NCBI GenBank assembly: GCA_024641505.1
Contig: JAHECY010000009.1
Location: 20,091-84,090 of the forward strand
Length of the DNA: 64,000 nt
Reading direction: 5' to 3'
Origin: Gammaproteobacteria bacterium
GTDB taxonomy: Bacteria > Pseudomonadota > Gammaproteobacteria > SG8-11
Part shown: positions 25,983 through 35,500 of the stretch, piece by piece
How the letters are laid out: every line of letters begins with the position of its first letter
Numbering within the stretch: the first letter of the stretch is position 1
Notes under the pieces: generated by a model
Database searches by the model: none
The model's input: only the letters and a program-made list of their open reading frames with translations
Told to the model about the DNA's origin: nothing
Program-made: the position numbers and the translations under genes

Positions 25983-27734
25983 ATGAAAAATAAACAACTA
26001 CTAAATCCCATCAATATCGCGGGCAAGATTGGCGTGTCCTGGTCGCTCTTGTTGCTGCTGGCCGTACTGTTCGTCGTGCCGAATGCTTGGGCAAAGGCCA
26101 AGGATTTTGATCATTTCGCCACCGGATTCGTGCTTAGTGGAAAACATGAAAACCTGGGTTGCGCGACTTGCCATCTCAAAGGTGTATTCAAAGGGACGCC
26201 CACCAACTGTACAGGTTGCCACAACGGCAGTATCGCGATGGGTAAAAATGAAAAACATATTCTCGTGACCAATACCTGCGATGATTGCCATACCACCGTC
26301 GCTTGGATGCCTGCCAATATGGACCATTCCGCGGTGATGGGGTCGTGCAAAGTGTGCCATAACGGCTCCACGGCACCGGGTAAACCCGCAAATCATGTCA
26401 ATACCAATGGACAATGCGACGATTGTCATGGGACTTTGGCCTGGTCACCGGCTCGTTTTGATCATAGCAATATCACTGGTACCTGCGCGTCTTGTCACAA
26501 TGGCGTGAACGCACAGGGCAAATCCGCATCGCACATTGCAGTGACGGCGGATTGCGTCGAGTGCCACGACACCGTGGGATGGCGGCCCGCGCATATGAAT
26601 CACGATGTTGTGACCGCGCCTTGTGGCAGTTGTCATAATGGCAATACCGCCACGGGGAAACCCGGAGGCCATATCAAAACCAATAGTGAATGTGACAGTT
26701 GTCACGGTACCCGTGCCTGGACCCCGGCCAATTTTAATCATGAAAATGCCAGCGGTCCCTGCAGTGGTTGCCACAATGGTACTACTGCCACCGGCAAACC
26801 AGGTAACCATGTGCAGACCAGTGCTGAATGCAGCACCTGTCATTCCACGAATGCCTGGCTTCCCGTCAATTTCGATCATGGCACGGTGACCGGTAATTGC
26901 AGAAGCTGCCATGACAAGGACAAACCCGTGGGTTTTCATGCGGTGGTCACCGCGGATTGCGGCGAATGCCATCGGCCCGGCGGCTGGTTGCCAGCGAACA
27001 TGAACCATGACGTGGTAACGCCGAATTGCGTGCAATGCCATGATAATGTCAAACAGCCCGGCAAGCCCGGGAAGCACAAACCGACAAGCAATGCCTGTGG
27101 CGCGTGCCATAACACAATTGCGTGGGTGCCGGTCACGCGCATGGATCACAATGAAGTAACTGGTTTGTGCGCTAACTGCCATGACGGGATTTTTGCCACC
27201 GGCAAACCGGTGAACCATCTGGTGACTTCCAGCGATTGTGGCGCTTGCCACAGTACCAACGCCTGGGTACCCGCCACCGGTTTTGATCACAGTGGTGTCA
27301 CGGGAAATTGCAGCATTAATTGTCATAATGGCAGTGGTGTCGGTACTCCCAAGCCCAATAATCATTTTCTAACCACGCGTGAATGTGATACTTGCCATCG
27401 CACCACCGGCTGGTTGCCCGTGCGGTTTACTCACAGCAGCAGCGGTTATCCGAAGAACCACAACAACGCGGGCAATTGTACAATGTGTCACAGTACCAAT
27501 GCGGACACGATTCCCTGGCGCAGTGTCAGCTACAAGCCCTATTGCGCCGGTTGTCACCAGAGTAAGTGGCGCGCCGATCCTCATTTGAAGACCGAGAATC
27601 CGCAGGTCGTGCTCTATACGCTGACGGAGTTGCAGGATTGCACGACGTCCTGTCATATCTATACGGATGCTACCTTCACAACCATCCTGAAGACGAGAAG
27701 CGGGCACCACAACGCCAGTGACGGTGGTTGGTAG
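25983..27734 (+). CDS. 22-haem multiheme cytochrome c with two CX3CH sites
   Basis: A 583-aa exported protein (signal LLLLAVLFVVPNAWA). I count 20 canonical CXXCH motifs plus two CX3CH motifs (CSINCH and, near the C terminus, CTTSCH). Repeats of about 38 residues follow the pattern NHxxTxxxCxxCHxTxAWxPAxFDHxxVTGxCxxCHNG, more Gly/Asn/Thr-rich and less basic than the 21-haem protein. That difference suits an extracellular or outer-membrane position (inference). The start is ATG 25983; the track ORF begins at an unlikely TTG eight codons earlier. It lies 53 bases after the 21-haem gene. Confidence 0.93.
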   Translation: MKNKQLLNPINIAGKIGVSWSLLLLLAVLFVVPNAWAKAKDFDHFATGFVLSGKHENLGCATCHLKGVFKGTPTNCTGCHNGSIAMGKNEKHILVTNTCDDCHTTVAWMPANMDHSAVMGSCKVCHNGSTAPGKPANHVNTNGQCDDCHGTLAWSPARFDHSNITGTCASCHNGVNAQGKSASHIAVTADCVECHDTVGWRPAHMNHDVVTAPCGSCHNGNTATGKPGGHIKTNSECDSCHGTRAWTPANFNHENASGPCSGCHNGTTATGKPGNHVQTSAECSTCHSTNAWLPVNFDHGTVTGNCRSCHDKDKPVGFHAVVTADCGECHRPGGWLPANMNHDVVTPNCVQCHDNVKQPGKPGKHKPTSNACGACHNTIAWVPVTRMDHNEVTGLCANCHDGIFATGKPVNHLVTSSDCGACHSTNAWVPATGFDHSGVTGNCSINCHNGSGVGTPKPNNHFLTTRECDTCHRTTGWLPVRFTHSSSGYPKNHNNAGNCTMCHSTNADTIPWRSVSYKPYCAGCHQSKWRADPHLKTENPQVVLYTLTELQDCTTSCHIYTDATFTTILKTRSGHHNASDGGW

Positions 27735-27770
27735 AGAAAAGAATAAATTTGTTTGGGGAAGTAATATTTA

Positions 27771-30077
27771 ATGCACCAAGTGTTTAGGTTTTTATTGTTG
27801 CTGTGCGCGGCAGGAGCGGCTGTTTCTGTGGCGGTCGCCGATCACCGGCCACCGGGAGAGCCTATTCTCCAGGGCGTCGAATACGCGGATCATAAGGATA
27901 CCGCGGCTATTCAAATCATGTTCACTGACGAGGTGGAATATGTCTCCGTCGCGCCACGTCGGATCGCGTCCATCTATACCATTCGATTCAAGTTTCGGCA
28001 GTCATCGGCCGGTAAACCTGACGCGAAGAGCTCGAGCAATAAGCCCCCGAAAGGTGAGTCGGCATTTCATCCCAAGGAAGTTCTGAAACCGCCGGTATCA
28101 CCCGCGATCCCTTTGGGCAATGTGGTATTCACCGAGGACAGCTTGGGTCCGAAGTTGTTGCTGAGTTTCAGCAAATATGTACGCATCGAAGTGCTGCCAG
28201 GTCCCGGTGCCAATGCCTTGACCATCAAACTGCCGGAGATCGCCGCCGGGGTAGAGCGCTCTCTTCCCAAGTCGAAACGCAAGCGTGAGGCACCATTACC
28301 ACTGGTGGCACCGGCAGTTGCACCGATAGTTGCGCCGCCAGTTGCACCAAAGGATGCACCGACAGTCGAGCCGGCGGTTGTGCCGAAATCAGATTTGCCG
28401 ACGAAACAAGTGACGGAATCAGAAGCCGATAAGCTGATGCGTTTGGGTAAGGACGCATTGACGCGAGGCGAAAATGACAAAGCCATCCAGATTTTCACGA
28501 AATTAATGGGCTTCGAGGGGAGCGAGCAGCAACGCGATGCATTGGAGTTCTTGGGCGTGGCTCGTGAGCGCAATGACCAGGTTGCACATGCCAAATCCAT
28601 TTATAGTCAATATATAAAACAGTATCCCAAGGGCGAGAGCACGGACCGGGTGCGTCAGCGTCTTGCCGATCTCATTAGTCACCAGATGAAACCAAAGAAA
28701 AAGCTTAAGCAGGCAGACGAAAGTACGCTGGTCAAGAGTTATACTTCGCAAACTTTCGGCTCGCTTTCGCAATACTATTACTATGGTTCGAACGATATCA
28801 AGGGCACCAATAAGCACCTGGACCAGTCTTTGCTGATATCGCAACTTTCCACCAGTTGGCGCGTGCGTACCACGAACTATGATATTCGCAATTTCCTCTA
28901 CGGCAATCACGACTATGATTTTCTGGATGATGAAAATGGCGATTTCATCCTCAGCCAGTTCTATTCAGACATCAAGAATTCAAAAGCCGGGTTTTATGCC
29001 AAGCTTGGACGCCAGTCGGGATCTTCCGGTGGAGTTTTGGGCAGATTCGACGGCGTATTGCTCGGTTACGATTTGTTGCGACAGATGCGGGTCAATGTGG
29101 TGTGGGGATATCCTGTCGAGTTTCAGAATAAATCGTCGATTTCCACCGATAAACCGTTCTGGGGCCTGAATTTCGAGTTCAGCGATGTCATCACCAATCT
29201 CGATTTGGCTCCGTACTACATTCATCAGGATGTGAACGGTATCACTGATCGTGAGGCCGCGGGTTATGAGTTACGTTACTTCCATGCCTCCAAGGGTAAT
29301 TTCTTTAACCTTGTGGACTATGACATTTACTTCAAGGCACTCAATATCTTGTTGTTGCGGGGGCAGTATAATATTACTGACCGGAGCAACGTAAATTTCA
29401 ATTTTGATTATCGACGGACTCCCTTGCTGCAAAGCAGTACCGCGACGCAAAGTGGTGCCGCAAACGGTGCCACCGTGGAAGACCTGTTGCAAACACTCAA
29501 TGCGGAGGAAATACGCGATCTGGCCCTGAAGTGGACCGGCGAGTCCACAGCGACGACGCTTGGAGTTTCCCATCAAGCCAGTGAGCGCGTGCAGTTCAAT
29601 GCGGATTTGACGCAATCGGAACAAACCAGCAAAACGCTTAACGTCGATCAGATAACCGTGGACGATAGCAAAGACAAGCAGCACTATGTTTCCACGCAGA
29701 TGATTTTCAATCGGTTGCTAAATGACCGGGATACTTATGTATTCGGATTGCGTTGGTCTGATACCGCAAACTATGACAACTATCTATTGTCGGTGGCGGT
29801 GCGATTACCCGTTCAAGCCTGGCGTTGGGATTTAACTTATCGTATTGATACCCGCGAAGAGAAGGATGGACCGACCTTGACGCGTAACCGGCCTACTGTC
29901 AAGCTGGACTACAAAGTGGGCAAGGATATGGAATTACAGTTCCAGGTCGGCATGGAAATGTGGCGCTACGCCAAGGGCAACACGAAATCCGATCCAACGG
30001 CTACCAGTCCACCGGACGTTTCTGACGAGAATCATAACCGCTACAACGCAAATGTCGGATATCACTGGAACTTCTGA
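27771..30077 (+). CDS. TPR-containing outer-membrane beta-barrel (porin-cytochrome partner)
   Basis: A 768-aa exported protein. After the signal peptide (LLLCAAGAAVSVAVA) come two beta segments resembling AMIN-type domains (about 30-160), a Pro/Val/Ala linker (VAPAVAPIVAPPVAP), a TPR segment (about 210-310: LMRLGKDALTRGENDKAIQI), and a long region of alternating strands (about 330-768) ending in YHWNF, the aromatic C terminus typical of BAM-inserted barrels. The barrel is large enough (about 430 residues) to hold a cytochrome, as MtrB/PioB-type porins do, though no sequence similarity to those is evident by eye. Following two giant cytochromes, it probably completes an outer-membrane electron conduit. 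Confidence 0.82.
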   Translation: MHQVFRFLLLLCAAGAAVSVAVADHRPPGEPILQGVEYADHKDTAAIQIMFTDEVEYVSVAPRRIASIYTIRFKFRQSSAGKPDAKSSSNKPPKGESAFHPKEVLKPPVSPAIPLGNVVFTEDSLGPKLLLSFSKYVRIEVLPGPGANALTIKLPEIAAGVERSLPKSKRKREAPLPLVAPAVAPIVAPPVAPKDAPTVEPAVVPKSDLPTKQVTESEADKLMRLGKDALTRGENDKAIQIFTKLMGFEGSEQQRDALEFLGVARERNDQVAHAKSIYSQYIKQYPKGESTDRVRQRLADLISHQMKPKKKLKQADESTLVKSYTSQTFGSLSQYYYYGSNDIKGTNKHLDQSLLISQLSTSWRVRTTNYDIRNFLYGNHDYDFLDDENGDFILSQFYSDIKNSKAGFYAKLGRQSGSSGGVLGRFDGVLLGYDLLRQMRVNVVWGYPVEFQNKSSISTDKPFWGLNFEFSDVITNLDLAPYYIHQDVNGITDREAAGYELRYFHASKGNFFNLVDYDIYFKALNILLLRGQYNITDRSNVNFNFDYRRTPLLQSSTATQSGAANGATVEDLLQTLNAEEIRDLALKWTGESTATTLGVSHQASERVQFNADLTQSEQTSKTLNVDQITVDDSKDKQHYVSTQMIFNRLLNDRDTYVFGLRWSDTANYDNYLLSVAVRLPVQAWRWDLTYRIDTREEKDGPTLTRNRPTVKLDYKVGKDMELQFQVGMEMWRYAKGNTKSDPTATSPPDVSDENHNRYNANVGYHWNF

Positions 30078-30097
30078 GGTGCTGGATTCCGCAAGCA

Positions 30098-30123
30098 AAC
30101 GGGAGCATGTCAGTTCTCCCGTT
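30098..30123 (+). terminator. Hairpin after the barrel gene
   Basis: AACGGGAG and CTCCCGTT form a perfect 8-bp stem around a 10-base loop, 21 bases after the stop codon of the barrel gene. No T-run follows, so it may be an attenuating or RNA-stabilising hairpin rather than a complete intrinsic terminator. Confidence 0.45.
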
Positions 30124-30174
30124 AAAGTACTGGAGAAGTTAAGTGGTTAGCGCGGGGCAGTCGTGAACCCAGCG

Positions 30175-30441
30175 TTACGCAGCGTTATACAGATCTTCGA
30201 GGGCCCTGCTGTGGGTCTCAAAACAGCGTCTGCAGGTACGTTCATCCACTTCCCACTTGGGTTCGTCGAACGTGTTCAGTTTTTCTTGAACTCTGCATAC
30301 CACGGGTGCCATTTGGCATTCGGCTTCAGGTGCATGGCAGATATATCGGAAATATTGCCGCTCCTGGGAACTCTCCAGTCTGCCCGCCAGGTTAAATGAT
30401 TTGACGTGTTCCGCCTTGATAAAAATCAGTTTCTTTTCCAT
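30175..30441 (-). CDS. Small Cys-rich hypothetical protein
   Basis: An 88-aa cytoplasmic protein of unknown family. Five Cys occur in ICHAPEAECQMAPVVC and RTCRRCFETH, which could bind a metal. GGGAG lies seven bases before the ATG, which together with the non-random composition makes this a probable gene. It is downstream of the FGGY kinase on the same strand with a 310-base gap, and converges on the barrel gene. Confidence 0.6.
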   Translation of the reverse strand: MEKKLIFIKAEHVKSFNLAGRLESSQERQYFRYICHAPEAECQMAPVVCRVQEKLNTFDEPKWEVDERTCRRCFETHSRALEDLYNAA

Positions 30442-30751
30442 CGTTCAACTCCCGATAGATGCCGCCGAAGATGCGGTGTCACAGCCCTTGCGTGGGCTGG
30501 ATTACCTAGCGAAACACTAAATAATTAACCGCATTGCCTATCAGTGATATCGGCGGGCCGATATTTTTTTACAGTAATATTTGTCCATAACGATGTGCAC
30601 AGAGGCCGATGGTAGCGGAAAATAGCAGTAACCTACGTGGTTGCTGTGAGAAAAATCCTACTGTTATGCTGCGTCATGGGCGCGCCAGGGAGCGGGGTAG
30701 ACTCGCAATGTGCGATCGGATGGCCGTGATTTATGCGCCGTCGGCTGTCGG
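30442..30751. other. Gap between the FGGY kinase and the small Cys-rich gene
   Basis: About 310 bases with no gene. It contains a + strand terminator-like hairpin (listed separately) and probably the promoter of the small Cys-rich gene on the - strand. Confidence 0.45.
30547..30570 (+). terminator. Intrinsic terminator (stem ATATCGG, T-run)
   Basis: ATATCGG-CGGG-CCGATAT followed by TTTTTT on the + strand has the form of a Rho-independent terminator. It is 470 bases after the barrel gene, beyond the oppositely oriented small gene, and may stop read-through from the cytochrome operon before it reaches the kinase gene. Confidence 0.6.
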
Positions 30752-32074
30752 TTAGTCGTCAGTGCCACGCGCCAGCCAACCATCGCGTGCCAACAGCGCC
30801 ACGCCATAGGCTGCTTGCCGATGCAACGGCGTCAGCATGTTAACTCCCAAGGTGCGGGCGCGGATGCATTCCCAAACTTTATTCCCGGCGCCGCCACCCA
30901 CAGTATAAACCCCACGCAGTGATGGTCCGCCCAAGGCATGCAGTTTCTGGTATCCAAGGTGCTCAATCTCCGCCATCCCTTCCAACAAGCCCTGAAGGAA
31001 TAGAGCGCGATCTTGCGGAACCGGCTTCATGCGCCCGGGCAGATCCGGGTCATTGACGGGGAACCGCTCGCCGGGGGTCAGCAGCGGATAGTAGTGGAGT
31101 CCAGCATCCCGCTGCGGGTTCACGCGTTGGCTCAGCACCACGAGGTCCTGATCGGAAAAAAAGTGCCGTAACACGGCTCCCCCACTATTCGAACCGCCCC
31201 CCACCAGCCACTGATTACCAAAGGGCTGGCTGTACACACCATCAGCAGGTGCGAAGATAGGTGTTGTCGCCAGCAGTTTAACCACCAACGTGGAACCCAG
31301 GGAGGTGATACCAGTACCCGGCTCACTGGCGCCTGTCGCCATGACGGCCGCGGTGCTGTCGGTGGTCCCCGCGACCAGCAACATGTCGTCTGGCAGTCCC
31401 CAGCGCGCGCAGAGCGCGGGTTCGACTTTACCTGCGATTGCACCGGGTTGGAGGACCCTGGGCAATATATCCATATTATTAAGGAGGCCATAAACCCAGT
31501 CAGGCCAATGGCCGTGGATGGCATCAAAGCCGGTTTTCAGGCAGCTATTGGCATCACTGATGCCAGGGTTAGCACCTAAATGGATCAGGGCCCAGTCAGC
31601 TTGATGGCAGACCCACGCGGCTTTCTCACCATAACCCTGATCAAGCAGCCATAGCACTTTTGCCAATCCCGATGCCGTGCCATGGGCCGCACTGGTGCTT
31701 GGCGCACAATCCCGGATGCGTTCTGCCTGGGCACGCGCACGGCTGTCGTTGTACAACAAGGCGGGGCTGACCGGGATGCCCTCATCGTCCAGTAGAAGCA
31801 CTGATCCGGAGGTGCCATCGACCGCCACGGCGCGCAATTCATGGGTGTCCCAGACCGAACTTTTCCGGATATTATCAGTGGCAATACGGATGGCATCTTC
31901 CAGGGCAGCGCTCCAGTCCGCCGGGGCCTGTTCCACCCGAGCACCATTACCTCTTATAGAGTGAGGATAATTTACCTGGACTTCCGTAATGGCCTTGCCT
32001 TGGCGGTCGATCACCACCGCACGACACCCGGAAGTGCCCAGGTCGATGCCCAGAAAGAGTTGATCCGCCGCCAT
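30752..32074 (-). CDS. FGGY-family carbohydrate kinase
   Basis: A 440-aa sugar kinase. The N-terminal phosphate loop is FLGIDLGTSGCRAVVID, followed by VDGTSGSVLLLDDEG and YNDSRA in the first actin-like half, then AGTTDSTAAVMATGA and VGGGSNSGGAVL in the second. It phosphorylates a pentulose-type sugar or polyol with ATP; by overall resemblance D-ribulose/xylulose-type kinases are closest, but the substrate cannot be read from sequence. It is slightly shorter than typical xylulokinase (about 490 aa). AGGGG precedes the ATG by four bases. It follows queF by 21 bases, so the two are probably co-transcribed. Confidence 0.85.
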   Translation of the reverse strand: MAADQLFLGIDLGTSGCRAVVIDRQGKAITEVQVNYPHSIRGNGARVEQAPADWSAALEDAIRIATDNIRKSSVWDTHELRAVAVDGTSGSVLLLDDEGIPVSPALLYNDSRARAQAERIRDCAPSTSAAHGTASGLAKVLWLLDQGYGEKAAWVCHQADWALIHLGANPGISDANSCLKTGFDAIHGHWPDWVYGLLNNMDILPRVLQPGAIAGKVEPALCARWGLPDDMLLVAGTTDSTAAVMATGASEPGTGITSLGSTLVVKLLATTPIFAPADGVYSQPFGNQWLVGGGSNSGGAVLRHFFSDQDLVVLSQRVNPQRDAGLHYYPLLTPGERFPVNDPDLPGRMKPVPQDRALFLQGLLEGMAEIEHLGYQKLHALGGPSLRGVYTVGGGAGNKVWECIRARTLGVNMLTPLHRQAAYGVALLARDGWLARGTDD

Positions 32075-32095
32075 GGCGCCCCTGGTATGCGCGCG

Positions 32096-32485
32096 TCAGG
32101 GCAAAGTGACGGGGGCAGGGGGTTGCCAGCCGTTTTGTCGATGATCCACCACCACCGAGGTGTAAATGCCCCCCCGAACGTTGAAATCCGCGGTGATTCT
32201 CATAAAACGGGGCGCGCAGGCGCTTACCAGGTCGCTCAAGATCCGGTTAGTGACGGCTTCATGAAACGCGCCTTCCTCCCGAAATGACCACATATACTGT
32301 TTCAGGGACTTCAGTTCGACGCATTTCTGATCAGCAATATAGTCGATATTGATGACCGCGAAATCCGGCTGCCCGGTTTTTGGACACAGGCACGTGAATT
32401 CAGGAATCCGGATATGGATGGCATAATCCCGTTCCGCATGGGGATTAGGAAAGGTTTCCAATACTTTACTGGGCTGGGTAGGCAT
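32096..32485 (-). CDS. queF: NADPH-dependent 7-cyano-7-deazaguanine reductase
   Basis: A 129-aa type I (single-domain) QueF, which reduces the nitrile preQ0 to preQ1 for queuosine tRNA modification. [14 protein letters not shown] holds the Cys that forms the thioimide with substrate; [21 protein letters not shown] is the QueF signature for NADPH and substrate binding. Length is normal for the short type. It diverges from smc over 81 bases. Confidence 0.95.
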   Translation of the reverse strand: MPTQPSKVLETFPNPHAERDYAIHIRIPEFTCLCPKTGQPDFAVINIDYIADQKCVELKSLKQYMWSFREEGAFHEAVTNRILSDLVSACAPRFMRITADFNVRGGIYTSVVVDHRQNGWQPPAPVTLP

Positions 32486-32566
32486 AGGGTATTCTCTGTG
32501 GTAGTTTTGTCGCGGTGCATTGTAGCCTTTTTGCGGTTTTTTTAGCCATTATTTCCTGGGAATTGC

Positions 32567-35500
32567 ATGCGACTCACAAAAATTAAATTGGCAGGCTTTA
32601 AGTCCTTCGTCGATCCCACCCAAATCAGTTTGCACAGTAACCTGGTGGGCGTGGTGGGTCCCAACGGTTGCGGCAAATCCAATGTCATTGATGCGGTGCG
32701 CTGGGTGATGGGTGAAACCTCCGCCAAACATCTGCGCGGCGACTCCATGGCCGATGTCATCTTCAACGGTTCCACCCAACGCAAACCCGTGGGGCAAGCG
32801 TCGGTGGAATTGCTGTTCGACAACAGCGATAAAAAACTGGGTGGTCAATATGCCCAGTATAATGAAATTTCGGTGAAACGTATCGTTTCCCGTGACGGCA
32901 GTTCCAACTATTACCTCAACAGCAGTCGCTGCCGGCGCAAGGACATCACCGATATCTTTCTGGGCACCGGCCTGGGACCGCGCAGTTACGCCATTATCGA
33001 ACAAGGCATGATATCCCGGTTGATCGAGGCCCGCCCCGAGGAACTGCGTAATTTCATCGAGGAAGCCGCCGGCATTTCCAAGTATAAAGAGCGGCGCCGC
33101 GAAACCGGCAACCGCATCAGCCACACCCGGGAAAATCTCGAACGCTTGCTGGATCTGCGCGATGAGGTGGAGAAACAGCTGGAAAAACTCAAACGCCAGG
33201 CGCGCGCCGCGGAGCGTTTCAAGGTGCTCAAGGAAGAAGAGCGTTTGCTGAGGGCGCAACTGCTGGTGCTGAAGCTGACCCGCATGCAGCAGGAATTGCA
33301 GGAGATCGACAGGCGCATCAGCGAGCAGGAAATCGCCTACGAAAAAGAAGTCGCGGAATTGCGGCGCATCGAGGCGGACCTGGAGAAGGGGCGGGAACAA
33401 CAAATCGAGGCCACCGATGCTTTCAATGAGGTACAGGGTGAGTACTACCGGGTCGGTTCGGACATTGCCCGCATTGAGCAGAATATTCAACATGCCAAGG
33501 AACGACGTCAACAATTACGCCTGGATCTGCAACAGGTGGAAAAAGGCATCGCCGAGTCGGAATCCCATCTCGATATGGACCAGCGGCAAATCGCCGACCT
33601 GAGTTCACAACTGGAGGATCTGGAGCCGCGGGTCGCCGGTGCTCAGGAAATGTCGGAGGAGTCTTCCGCCCAATTGGAGGCGGCGGAGCAGGCGATGCAG
33701 GAATGGCAACAGGCGTGGGAGACTTTTAACCACGACAATGCGCTAAAATCCCGGGAAATGGAAGTGCAACGCACCACCATCACCCATCGTGAAGAACATG
33801 CCTTTAAAGCCCAGCAACGTTTGCTGCGACTCCAGGAAGAACTGGGCGGCCTGACGCTGGATACGCTGGCGGAGGAAATTTCCGTCGCGGAATCCAGCCA
33901 GCAGGAGAGTGGCGCACAGCAGCAGGAATTACAGGAGAAACTGCAGGATCTGTTGCGTGAGATCGGCGACCAGCGGCATCTGATTCAAGATGTCTCCCGG
34001 GAGCTTGACGGCGCGCGCAGTCGCGTGCAGCAGCAACGGGGCCGCTATGCATCGCTTGAGGCGCTGCAGCAGGCGGCGCTGGGCAAGAACGACAGCGGCG
34101 TTACCCGCTGGCTTGAGCACCACGGACTGGGAGGCGCCAAGCGCCTGGCCGAAGGCCTTGAGGTAGCGCCCGGTTGGGAGCGAGCCGTGGAAACCGTGCT
34201 CGGATTCAATCTGGAGGCTGTGTGCACCTCCGGCCTGGATCCCGTCGCCAGCGTGTTACACACGCTGGATGCCGGATCGCTGGCGGTGTTTGACACCGAC
34301 AATCAGGTGGCTGTTTCGCCGGAATCAGACGCCACGTTATTGAGCGCCAAAATCCGTTCCCCCTGGGCCGTGCATTCCCTGTTGGGCAACGTCTATGCCG
34401 CGGCGGATCTGGCGACGGCGCTGCATATGCGTCAGTCATTGCATGCCAATGCCTCGGTGATAACGCCCGAAGGTGTGTGGATTGGTCCCAACTGGTTAAA
34501 AGTTGCCCGGGACGCCGACGCCCGTGCCGGCGTCATCGAACGCGAACAGGAATTGAAACATCTGCACCAGGAAATTGCCGAACTGGTAGCGCACGAAGCC
34601 GAATTGGTGGCTGCCCTTGAACACAACCGGGATGCGCTGCAGAGCAAGGAAGATGAGCGGGAGGAATTGCAGGAGGCGATTAATCAAGTCAACCGGCAGT
34701 TGGCGGAGATCAAGTCCCTGATCAGCGGCAAGCGTGCCCATTACGAACAGACCCATCAACGTGACGCCCGGGTGCGCGCCGAGGCGACGGAGTTGGAACA
34801 ACAGATCGCCGCGGATGAGGCGCAGATGTCCGGCGCCCGCTTGAGTCTGGAAGGGTTGATCAACGAACTGGAAATATTGAGCCAGCAACGCGAACAGCTG
34901 GTTCAGGAGCGCGACAGCCGCAGCAGCTATTTGCAGGAAGCCCGAGACCAGGCGCGCCGGTACCAGGATACCGCCCACGAACTTGCCGTGAAAATTCAAT
35001 CGGCGCGTACCGCGCTGGAAACCAGCCGACAGAGCCTGGAGCGGGTGCAATCTCAAATCGAACAACTTTATACGCGCCGCGACAGTCTGCAGGACGATAT
35101 GCGTAATTGCGAAACGCCGGTGGCGGGCCTGGAAGAAATTCTGGAAGGCCTGCTGTCGCAGCGTTTGGAAGTGGAAGCCAAGCTCAATCAGGCGCGCCAG
35201 CATATGGAAGAAATCGAGCACACCATGCGCAACCAGGCAACCCAGCGCAACCTGACGGAACAACAAAGCCGGAAAATGAAGGACGCCATGGATGAATCCC
35301 GGTTCGCGGTCCAGGAATTGCGGATTCGCAGCCAAACCATGCAGGAACAACTGCTGGAAACCGGTCATGAGCTGGCAGGCTTACAGGATACCATGCCGGA
35401 AGAAGCCGCCGTGGAGCCCTGGCAGGAGCGTATCACCGAGATTGAAAGCAAGATTCAAAAACTTGGTCCGATTAATCTGGCCGCGATCGATGAATTTCAG

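Noticed and set aside
26445-27365. 306-aa reverse ORF across the 22-haem gene
   Set aside because: Antisense of the repeated haem-binding units; the low-complexity Met/Thr/Ala/Gly pattern mirrors the repeats, and the forward frame is clearly real.
24355-27734. Possible CRISPR-like or tandem DNA repeats in the cytochrome genes
   Set aside because: The periodicity comes from protein repeats with varying codons and spacing; DNA units are not identical and no cas genes are near.
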